64,000 bases of DNA from Sanderia malayensis (Eukaryota > Cnidaria > Scyphozoa > Semaeostomeae > Pelagiidae): the NCBI GenBank assembly GCA_013076295.1, contig RQOL01000906.1, forward strand, positions 1,178,001 to 1,242,000, in the 5' to 3' direction. Below are positions 43,947 through 54,538 of this stretch, piece by piece. How positions within the stretch are numbered: the first letter of the stretch is position 1; the number at the start of each line of letters is the position of its first letter. The notes beneath the pieces were generated by a model. That model searched no databases. It was not told the DNA's origin and saw only the letters and a program-made list of their open reading frames with translations. A program made the translations under genes and the position numbers.

Positions 43947-46900
43947 TTACGTGATAAGTTCGATATTACTTATGGCCCAGTCGTCTTCTGGCACAGATAG
44001 GCCAGTCTTCCTTTGAGCCAAAGCAAGTTGGACCTTTAATAAGTCGCGGAATTTCTCAATATCCAATTTCATTTCCCGCAATGTGTCCATTTTGGTTATC
44101 ATGTGACTCTTCTGCAATTCTTCAAGGTTGTGTTCTTGATTGGCTCTTTGTGATCGAGATCTCTTGGAACCTGAAACAAAATTAAACTCCGTTCGCTATA
44201 CAGTAAAATCCCGCATATAAGAACCTGTAAATTTCCATCTAGTCTATTGTTCAAAGACAATATGCTATTGTTTCGTCTATTGTTTTGAACAGAAATATCA
44301 CCCTGAAGGTTCTTAATCCATTGGCTCTTATATGCGGGTTTTTACTGTAATACGATGAAGCCAGCCAAATCAAATACAGTGGAACCCACGGCCACCAAAA
44401 CAAGTTGGCCGTTGGCTGTGTTCTGCAGCTAGATGCCCCGGCTGGCCAGTCGCTACTGTCATAAGCCCTACTTGTTGCCTCAATTATGAGACAACAATGT
44501 ATGTATGGTGGGTTTCCGGAGCAAAACAAAAGTAACGAAGTCCTATAGCAGTATGGCGGGGTTCCACTATGCAGCCATCAATCGCAACGTCTGAAACGCA
44601 TGCAAGAGCCTGCATAAGTAAACATTTGCCCCCCTTCGCCCGAAAAATGTCTACCTTGTTTGAGAGAGGGGAACAAAAAAGGAATTATTCGATTCTTCTA
44701 TTGCTTTTGTTTTTCCTGGAGTCTCCCTTCCCCCCTCCCCCCAAAGGTTCGCAACAGATAAACCCTGCCGCTACACAGGTGTACTTACTGATGTACCCCT
44801 TTCTTTTCCTCAAATGGCATCTGTCCCATAAATTGCCAGCAATGAAAAGAACTCCAATTATCGCTATGATAACCAACAGTGTCGAAGACATGGCGTTGTT
44901 GCGAATATCAAGAAGACTGCTCGATTTCTCCACTGCAGCAGTTGCAAAGTTTTTGGACTATATAAATAAAATAAAATTTCACATGTAGAATAGAAATAAA
45001 TACGTAAATAAATTATAATCATAATATTTCTATTCAAAAATCAAACTGAATTTACAACAATTAGTTTTTTCACTCGCAAAATCTTCCTAACATCGATTGA
45101 ACTCCTGAATATGTTTGTGTTAATTTGTCTATTCAATGATATTTTCATAATATGACATAGTGAGAGAAGCATTCCTCCAAAAAAACAATAAGATAAGTAT
45201 CGCACTCATAAAAATACCTGCTCATGGCACGATAAACATCTATTCTCATCATTGATGAGTCGCTTGAGCTGTGATCTCGATACTACACAAAGCTCTGATA
45301 TATGTGAACTAATATGATTCTGATGTACTATTCACTGCACATCATAATTTCAAGTATTACCTAGCAACAAGCCAAAGTAATACCTAAACAAATCACACCA
45401 GTTTCTCAATTGCTCAAGCCATCATTTACTGACCATTGCAAACAAAGTTATAGCTCAAACAATGGCAAAGTGGAACAGTTAACTGAATTATGTGAGTGAA
45501 GAAACAGACTATTTCAAGCTTCTGTATCACTTCTATATTAAAATAAGAAGGAAAACAAAACATGGAATAACCAACCTTGAGAGGTCTGACCGAGTTCGAC
45601 ATGTAATCAAACAGCTTGTCTTTGTTGTTGCGAGCGTACTCGCGAATAAGAGGCTCGATCCACAATCCCTTTCGGGTGAGAACTGAGCCATACGAGAAGA
45701 CGTGTTCGATAATGTCAACCAATCGAAACTTGTTGAAACTCTCTTGGTAATAACCAGCAACGAAACTGTCCAACAATGCTCCTTCTGCCCGAGCGCTTGA
45801 TATCATCTGAACCATATCTTGCACTGAGGATTGCTCTGTAGTGAGAACAATACATGTTTATTTACTTTGCATCATTGTAATGCACAGATACAACGATTTG
45901 AACATATTCGATGCAAAGTAGAGGAGAGGTGATTGAAGTTAATTATCGTCAAATTTACCCATTGGAATAGCATGTCGCCGGACAGCAAGCTTATACTCTG
46001 TACTGCTCTTAATCACAGCTATCTGAATAATAAAACAGTGTTTCTGTATAATAATAAAACAGTGTTTCTATATAATAACAAAACAGTGCTTCTGTATAAT
46101 AATGAAGCAGTGCTTCTCTATAATAATTAAACAGTGTTTTTGCTTCTGTATAATAATTAAACAGTGTTTTTGCTTCTGTATAATAATGAAACAGTGTTTA
46201 TATATAAAACAGCGTTTCCATGTAAAACAACAAGAACACAAGTGCTTTTTCATACGAGTCTAGCGATTATTAGTAATCAAGCAATAACAGAATTTCAATT
46301 GTCAGATTTAATATCTTACTGTTGGCACAAATTGTCTTAAGACCGTATTAAATAAATCCCATGGAAATTTGGTATGTTGAGTAACAACAAAACGCAAGGA
46401 ATTGTAATTCAGCGAAAACTGCTGGCAATCATAAAGGAACAAACCTTAGCCCTGTTCATCGTTACATCGTTGGTGAGACAGGACGCTAGAAGAATCGTAG
46501 TAATCGATGCTGTGAATAGCGATATGATGACAGTGCCAGTTAGAATCCACAAAGTGGCAAGCAGTCTCCCAATGGTTGATTTCGGATAGAAGTCACCATA
46601 GCTGAAAAATACCAATGAAGTAGAGTCAAATCTGCATGGTTCGAGCTCGTGTAATTCGAACTATATCTAATTCGAACGAAATTTTCTGTCCCTTCAAGGA
46701 TCACTAATGAACCAACTCTTATAAAACAAACCTCTATAATTCAAACTTTTCGTAATTCGAACATTTTCACCCTTCCCCGGGGTGTTCGAATTAGACAGAG
46801 TTGACTGTAGTTATGTTAGCCTAGCCGTGTTGTAGGCTCTGTGTTCGCATACAAAACAACTCTGGCATAGACTAATGGGTGACAACATTGATGAAAAAAG

Positions 46901-48755
46901 TAGCTGGTGATAAAGACAGGAGAAAGGTAGTGACAAAAGCATGACGTCAGAAATCATTTGACATAGTAGAATAATAATTACTTACCCAACTGTTGTCATA
47001 GTCACCATTGCCCAATAGAATCCCCTGAAGAGACCCTCCGTGGAAAAGTGAATATTTTCTCTTCTGTGGTTCTTTGAGCTGCGACTGTCTCGAGTTAGCT
47101 CCTGAAATAAATGCAAAATAAATAAATTACAGTCTACTCTCGATACGTGCCACCTGCACGGGACCGAAAAAAATGGTTCCACTTATCGAATGTTCCACTT
47201 ATCCGAATTATAGGTTTGTTAATGCAAATCCAAGGGACCGGAGAAATTGGTTCCACTAAACGAAAGTTCCACTTATCTGGGGTTCCAATTATCGAGAGTA
47301 GACTGTATTATAGCAACAATAATAATAATTTTCGACTGTTTCAACCAATACACTCATTTTTTATGAGAATAATGTTTATAAGAATAATGCGACGAAATAG
47401 TTAGTTAGTGAAATTTAAGAATAATATTGGGGCTTAGCAAAAAATTAAGTAATCTCATAAAATTGAAGGTACATCAAAGAAATGATTCAAAACAACATTG
47501 TTATGTTCTGCAAGAATCGTAAGGACACAGAGAGAAATAAAAACTTGAAACTTTAGGCAACTAGTGGTCACTTGCTTTCAAGTCAAAGCCAAATATAAGA
47601 TCTATAGCTTAAGTAAAACTGGTTATTGAGTTTGATGATAATATGGTTGGGTGGTTGGGATTTTACTGTAACACATTAGTACAGGTACTTACAATAAACC
47701 AGAATGCAATGCCAGCAATCATAGCAGATAAGATGACAATGATCAATGCAGGCCAACCATTGGAGAGAGCATTAATAATAGCGTCTCCGGCGTTGGGATT
47801 CTTGCTTGAGAAAAATGCTATGCCCGGTGATTCAACTGCAAGGCAAACAAACCATGTCTTACTGTATTGCAATGGGATGGGATTCTAACTAAAGACAAGC
47901 AAACCAATTATCATTATGATGATGACAATTGCGTGCTTCTCGTACACTGGTGATCTGTTCTTGAATATACAGTCAACTCTGTCTTATTCGAACACCCTTG
48001 GGAAGCATGAAAATGTTCGAATTACAAAAAGTTCGAATTATAGAGGTTTGTTTTATAGGAATTGGTTGGTTAGTGATCCCTGAAGGGACAGAGAATTTCG
48101 TTCCAATTAGATAGAGTTCGAATTATACGAGTTCGAACTATGCAGATTTGACTGTAGGCCGGTATACAGTAAAACACCGGCTTATAAGAATATTTAAATT
48201 TTGCATGCAGCCTATTGTTCACGAAGTACAATAGCATATTACTTTTTCTATTGTTTTAAGCAGAAATATTAGACTTTGCATGCTGGCTCTTTTATGCGGT
48301 TGTTTACTGTAATGGGATTGGTTTCTAAAATAATTGACAATGCTAAACTAATAGACCAAATGGTCGCTTTGAGCGCAAAAGTGGGATCAGTTATATTTGG
48401 GCTCAATTCCAATAGCAATAAATCGAGAACAAAACAGAAAAGATTGCTTCTTACTTATCGGTACGTAAGGTCTTCCAAGGAAGAACTTGCTTTTCAACTT
48501 TGACGGTATTGGGAATATGACATCAGCTGTATTGTTGACTATTTTACTTTCCAGTCCGTGAAATCCAGAGAGCACTTCGGTGTAGGTGATGTTGGTCTTG
48601 CCGGCGCACCAAAAATTCACGGCATCTGACAAGAATCTAGTAAATATTCCCGTGATCTTCGAGTCGTGGGATTTGTAAATGTATGGAGGCAAAGGCGTGT
48701 AGGCGAAGTCGAGATTCTCAGGACATCGAATCCTCATGGTGATGGTGAAGTGCTC
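43947..48755 (-). CDS. Glutamate-receptor-like K+ channel with TVGYGD filter (5' end missing)
   Basis: Exons in phase: 48755-48455, 47835-47693, 47101-46986, 46601-46445, 46022-45959, 45835-45576, 44957-44789, 44170-43947; 477 residues from the first exon found. Order: ligand lobe S1 (about 1-125, with TPLPPYIYKS and FFLGRPYVPI), membrane segment M1 (129-148), pore loop FYWAMVTMTTVGYGD (filter at 185-190), pore-lining M2 (about 196-225) ending LFTASITTILL, lobe S2 (about 240-365, with IAVIKSSTEY and GALLDSF), a third membrane segment (372-391), then a charged tail. The filter is that of K+ channels, while the lobe-pore-lobe plan is that of ionotropic glutamate receptors. The closest known designs are bacterial GluR0 and rotifer AvGluR1. 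The signal peptide exon was not found. The likely role is a ligand-gated K+ conductance at the cell surface. Confidence 0.88.
44199..44349. mobile_element. MITE family A, copy 6
   Basis: TACAGTAAAATCCCGCATAT on the left and ATATGCGGGTTTTTACTGTA on the right; TA flanks. It lies in the last intron of the receptor-channel gene. Confidence 0.92.
46020..46215. repeat. Minisatellite, about 22-30-bp units
   Basis: Seven or so units of AATAATAAAACAGTGTTTCTGTAT-like sequence. On the gene strand each unit reads like TTTTATTATACAG. The array abuts the acceptor of channel exon 46022-45959. Confidence 0.9.
46621..46809. mobile_element. MITE family B, copy 2 (reverse orientation)
   Basis: TAGAGTCAAATCTGCA on the left and GACAGAGTTGACTGTA on the right. 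It is inverted relative to the copies at 7972 and 47968. It lies in the intron that splits the K+ filter codons. Confidence 0.9.
47128..47307. mobile_element. MITE family E, single copy
   Basis: TACAGTCTACTCTCGATACG on the left and ATCGAGAGTAGACTGTA on the right. GTTCCACTTATC-like and GGTTCCA motifs occur five times inside. It lies in a receptor-channel intron just upstream of exon 47101-46986. Confidence 0.9.
47968..48156. mobile_element. MITE family B, copy 3
   Basis: TACAGTCAACTCTGTCTTAT on the left and GCAGATTTGACTGTA on the right, with repeated TTCGAA cores. Same intron as the family A copy that follows 9 bases later. Confidence 0.92.
48165..48311. mobile_element. MITE family A, copy 7
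   Basis: TACAGTAAAACACCGGC on the left and TATGCGGTTGTTTACTGTA on the right; the terminal repeats have diverged more than in copies 3 and 6. It lies in the first known intron of the receptor-channel gene. Confidence 0.85.
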
Positions 48756-51700
48756 CTGCAAAGCCGAAGGTTACTCTGTTATGTCAGCAAAGCAAGCCTT
48801 ACAATACAGAGAAATTTCGACATTGAAATATTCTAAGGTTTATCCTAAATATTCTATGCAAAGTCATGCGCAAAATCGGTTTAAAATATGAATTCAAACG
48901 AAATCACAAAGGTTTGCCGAAGTTTTTAAAGGCAGAGTTTCTGAAAAACATCTAATTAATCAAATTTAAAGCTACGAATGTCGGCCAAGGCCTGTCAAGT
49001 GGAATATTGTTGAAAAAAATTATACAAGTATCACGAAAGGAAAGCGAAATAGTTAATTAAAATCCTGTGCAAGAGATAAGCCAAAAAAATGGAAGGTTGT
49101 ACGAGATATGGATTTGACATGCATTGAGGAACGAATTCGCACTTTTTCTTACATATAACCTTGTCTTGGCCTATTGTTTGATGTTATGAAGTTAATTTTC
49201 AATCGAAACGTTTCAGCTCCACCTGAAAGCAAACGAGCAAATAATCATAAACAATGCAGCATTGAAAACTTTAATAGTAGTAGTAGCACGGTTTTATCAA
49301 CCCCCATCTTGAATTGAGTATAGCTTCTTAACTTGTCTCAAAGCCGCTGTCAGAAGTTAACTTTCGTCGTCTTACAAAATGATTGAAATCTTCCATTGAT
49401 AGAGCCAGTGAAAGGAAGACGTTTAATATAGCGTCTAATGCAAATTCAGCTGTATTACGTAATTGCCTCTGTGCTATATCTCGTGTACATTTACCACTAA
49501 TCCTCTTCGCTAATATGAATAACGGGCAGCTGACTAATTAAGTTTTCTAAATTTTCTCACAAATTTAACCTCGTTTTGTTGAGAAGAACCCCAGACAAAA
49601 TTGCAGCTGCGATGCAACTTATATTCTAGACAGTTACTTATTCTTGTATGGCGTTCAAGTTTCCCGCCAACACCACCGCAGAACGAGGCTGGTAAGAGGC
49701 ATGCGAGGCTCCACGGACAAAGATATTCTCCGCCGCTTTACGTCACATGGAATTAGGCTCGTCACATCGAATTACATTATCAATTATTCTGAATCGAAAA
49801 GAAAGAGATTTCTCTGCAAAGCTAAGCTGTCTAGGTCACACGGTTGATTATTACATTCGCTGTTGTAATTAATTGTTTTTATCGAAAAGACCAACTGTTC
49901 AATCCCACCATATGTTACCAAGTTGACATTTCAACTGGTTTACAAAGTATACAATTCTCTGTAATGATGTAACAATAGCAATGCAAAAAGCAACCAGAGA
50001 GAAGTTCAGGTTTTGTGTGTTGCGCGTGTGTGTGTTAATGCAAGAACGATTAGCTACATAGGTACAGTCTTTTCTTTTTATAAGAATACTTAATCTTTTG
50101 CTAAGCCTCAATATTCTTAATTTTTTTTATTTGGAGCCTCTGAATATTCTTAAATTATTCTTAGCGCGGCAGAAAATACGGATATGGCAATACACTGCTA
50201 TTATTATCATCAATGCCAAAACGCATAACTATTACAATGGCTAACAGAATAAGTCCTTATTTCCTGTAGCATAGATTTTATCGACACTTTCATCGAAATT
50301 TGGATGAGTATATTTAAAACCATTGCCTGTGAAAAGCACACCAATTCAAAAATAAAAAACGCCTGCTAAAAATAATAGTTTCATGAGATCGTGAGTCTGA
50401 CAATATTCTTAAAATTTTCTTAAATTTCACGAATTTTGAGCCTCATTATTCTTATAAAGTTTATTCTTATAAAAAGCTCTATGGAAAAGTTTATTCTTAT
50501 AAAAAGAAAAGAGTGTAACAGGAATAGACTTCCATACTCGTGACATGAACTGTGGAAAGCAGCATGAAGTATCGAAAATTTGTTAGGAAACGACCCAATT
50601 TTAGTTAAAGAGTGCTGTTCCACTCTGCTGAAAGCCAAAGGGGACAAGGAGGTGGTACGCAAAGCGTATAATAGATGCTTACTATAACAAACGATGTCTA
50701 AATACTTTACTGATACAGTGATGATCCCTGAAGCACATCTAATATCATATTGTTATGTTTTTTGCATGTTCCTCTCTCTGTTATAAACATTATGGTTCTC
50801 AAAGCAGCTTGCGGTAGCATACCCTGATGACTACATCAAATGTTGCAATAGAAATTTAACAAGATCATGAATATCAACATTCGCTTCAAGTACTAACTAT
50901 TCGTCCCCCCTGCGCGTTTTCTTTGCAATAAACTGCTTTTTAAGAAAGCAGTGCAGTGCATGAGAGTGTATGATAAGGTAACAAGCATTGCTGTTCATAG
51001 CATCTTAAATTACATAGTAACAATCGCAAACACAAGCTGTATAAATGCGACAATTTTCACAGAGCCGCGAAACAATTCGCTCTCAAAATCAACAAGCAGA
51101 ACATAAGGACAGAATCATGTTTTCATACCAAATCTCGGCAAGGATCTTTAAGATAAACATCGCTTTTGCGTTTCTTTAACGCTTTGTTGACTGTGATATT
51201 TTCTTGACATTTAAACAACAAATACAGTTAAACGTACAAGTTATAAGTACTGTTGTGTTGGTGAAATCTGAGCGGAGTCATAAATTTCAGTGTGACCAAT
51301 ATGTGTTCAATTTTTGATTGGCCACTGAAAGTGCGAGGTTCAATTACGTCATGCAAAATCTGAGACTTGATTGGACAATATGCTCATAAGTTCAAGCTGA
51401 TAAAAATCAGTGAATTTCGTTTTGAAATGTACACATTTTGTTAAATCTAGCGAATTAATCAGAACGCTATCAGTAAAAAATCATAATTTTGGGTGATTAT
51501 GGTTCATTTTCGTGATAAAATGGTCAGAATTTGCAGCAAAGAATTCGCAGTGATAAGATTGTATAAGCACTGATGGAAATTACCGAGACCATTTCATTTC
51601 CCTGTTGTTATTCTTTGAGTGATTTAGGACTTGTTTATTTTGAGCGATATTTAAAGCGATAAACTCTGGAGATTATAATCTCCTTTGCTTAATTTTCGAA

Positions 51701-54538
51701 ATATGAATCATCATATTTTGAAAACACTTTTTACATTTTTCTAAGTAATAAACACGACAAACAATATTATACTTATTACTGTTATATAAAAGCAAAGGCA
51801 GTCTTCAACAGTGGTTCCTTCTGGTGCTCTATGGAAAAGTAAACAAATCGGGAGATAACGTTGCTAGAAGCAAATGAAACTCCGAAAGAAACGTCTCCGA
51901 GAGTCCAAGCCTTTTCAATATTAAACTCACAACATTATAAATAATGTTTATCTAAAATGTTAGGGTTTATAATTTCTCTGTCCAAACTGCAATGTTTGTA
52001 ATATATGCTGTGGTCGCAAGATGTTGATCGAAAACGTTTTATGTTAAATCAAGAAGAACTGTGAAAAATTTTATCAAAAATACTCCGTTGCATAATACAT
52101 ACTTGAATTACCTACGCACGACAAGGCAGGTAGATAAACACCAGAAACTTAGTCAATAGCTTTGCGTCCATGAATTCTCTATTGCTGCATATTGAAATGA
52201 AACTTTTATTGCAAGAATAATAATTAATGGGCAAATTACAAGCAATACTCCATAGCAACTGCATACTATAATAGACGAAATTGTTTTTCTCTAATCTTAT
52301 TGGGCATAAATGAAATATTATAGACATTCAACATTGAACGTGTATTCGTGTATTTATGATTGCAAATGGTAAATGACCGAGGCAGCGGGGAAGAACTTTT
52401 CTCAGACGGGAAAAGATACGAACTTTTCGAGACAACACAACGGGAGATAAAACGCATTGATTGTTACTAAAGTTCAAGTTACTAAAAATACCCAGGCTCA
52501 ACATTGTGAAAAAACAATTGCAATAAGCAAGGAAAAGATTGAGGCTCAGCAAAAGTTAAGGCATTCTTATAAAAACAGTGTGTATGAGTTGGGAAAAATA
52601 GTACCGCAATAAACGACAGAAAATTCAGAGTGAGCTTTTTCTGTAGAACATCATTTTGTCTTCTAGAATACCTCTTGAAGCAGACTTTGTGCAACATGTC
52701 ACAGCCGCATTAAATTTAGAGATATTCAAAACGATGTAAAAAGCTTGAATAGACGAGACAGTTTTGTTTATCTTAACAAGTCGATGCAAGAGAGAGTAAA
52801 TCGACGCTTGCTTTTTACAGCTACAACGACGAAACGTAAACCATACTTTGCTACTATACACACGCATATAAACTAACTTCTTGAAATGTGATTGTTAGAT
52901 AAGTAAAATTAGCTTACCGGATTTTGACGATGTTCGTTATAAAACTGCCTCTAATCTCCTCGAAATGGTCGTTCTATTCCAGTATCACGCTTTAATGTAT
53001 GTACACGCTTGCATGTTGAAGCTGCGTTATGATGTGGTAAAGGATCGCTGAATGTTGTCTTCTTGCTTCACGCAACTGAATGCACGTTGAATTGAGAGTA
53101 ATCGTGTCATTTGCCAAAGCATTTACACCTGCTATTGAGAAAACAAGTCATTAAATCAGCAAAACCCTGAAATATACAGACTCGGGTTCATTAACAATTC
53201 ATTTCGTTTGCAGCAACAAGTGCGTGTGCTTGCTGTACGGGTTTCGCTCAATCACAGTTCGGCATAACTGTTCAACCAGACTCACGGGGAATGTTTATGG
53301 AGGTTCCCAGCTCGCACACAGTCCAACTCTCGATGATGCAAAGCTTAATTTCTTCTCAAGCCCACCAAACATCAGTTCATGAAGAAGTCAATCAGTCAAT
53401 AATAGCCACAGGTAGCAATTCACTTCAAGCATTGAGAAATAATGCAAAGTTCCAACTCTCCCGGGGGAAGCGCTGTGTGATTTTGCATCAACTAGTGACA
53501 AAAAGTAAGTACCCGCAAATTAGGAGCTACGTTTTTAAATTGGGGCCACAGAAAAATTCTTATTTAAAAAGACTTTTTCAAAGTAAGTTGGGGTCAAAGA
53601 TTCGTATGCGTGGTTAAATCGTTATTTTCTTTTGAGAAACCAACATTAAATGGCAGTCCTTCATGGGAATATCTGTTGGCAGTTACAATCAAAGTATGGC
53701 AAACCTGAAAATAACAAACATTTCAACTTCAAATCTGAAATTGTTTGTTACAAAAAAATTTGCAAACAAAACAACAAACAACACCTTTGCGTTAATGCTG
53801 TAAAGCTTTGCAAAGTAATTTTATAGAAGTAGAAACCCTTACTGAAGAAAATGAAATCTGTTTCTTATACAACGGGAACACTTATTTGCGGTACTTGCAG
53901 TATGCCAAGTCGCTGTTGCTCTCATTTACTGGCATTATAATAAGTAACATGAGGGTTGATTAACTTTACTTTGTCTAATAGCGATGTGTAAAGAAATACA
54001 GGTCACCAAATTCATCTGTTTGCACGCATATAAAAATTGTTTACACAAACGTGATTAGTCAAACAGTAAACAAATCTTATCGTGTTTACCACTGAACAAA
54101 ATTACACAATACCAAAATTAGTAAAAAAAGATCTCTGGTAAACATACTCAGCAAAAAATGACCCCGGGCGTTAGTTTAATTTTCCAATTATATATGAAGC
54201 GTTTGTTAGAGGGAAGCGTTAAAAAAGGGGCGTTTAATTGAAAATCACTGTACATACGATACGGAGCTATTCCTGCTCTTGTTAGTGACGACATCAAGTC
54301 TTGTCTAAGCCAATTCGCCAAAGGGATTGAACAAACCTATTTGTTGCAGAGGAATCTATAAAAATATTAATTAAAATAGAAATATTTGGCTAACCATGTA
54401 ATTCAGTTCCTGGCATGTGTAGTTCTGCTATCTTGTTGACACTCCAATTCTTAATCGATTCCAATTTTCACAAAAAATACATTGCCCTCAATTGATGAAT
54501 ATTTCATCTTTAATTAATTCCATATGTACAGTTGGTGA
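48756..54538. other. Long stretch without a recognised gene
   Basis: About 5.8 kb. The missing 5' exon(s) of the receptor-channel should lie here; a strong donor (ATCCG/GTAAGC, minus strand) at about 52920 could end a non-coding first exon. Repeated TATTCTTATAAAAAG-type phrases occur at about 50060-50170 and 50400-50515. A decayed family D-like piece (GGGGCGTTTAATTG, ending CACTGTA) lies near 54165-54253. The open frames here match no family. Confidence 0.45.

Noticed and set aside
46020..46215. CRISPR-like array
   Set aside because: Units are contiguous without unique spacers, in an animal intron; it is a minisatellite.
49140..49215. Minus-strand segment AG/GTGGAGCTG... as an upstream channel exon
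   Set aside because: One frame is open, but neither possible donor gives phase 0 needed to join exon 48755-48455.
52920..52975. First coding exon of the receptor-channel
   Set aside because: The donor is strong, but no ATG lies in the segment; at best a non-coding first exon.
53291..53617. 108-codon plus-strand frame
   Set aside because: No recognisable domain, low-complexity Ser/Gln content and no neighbouring exon.
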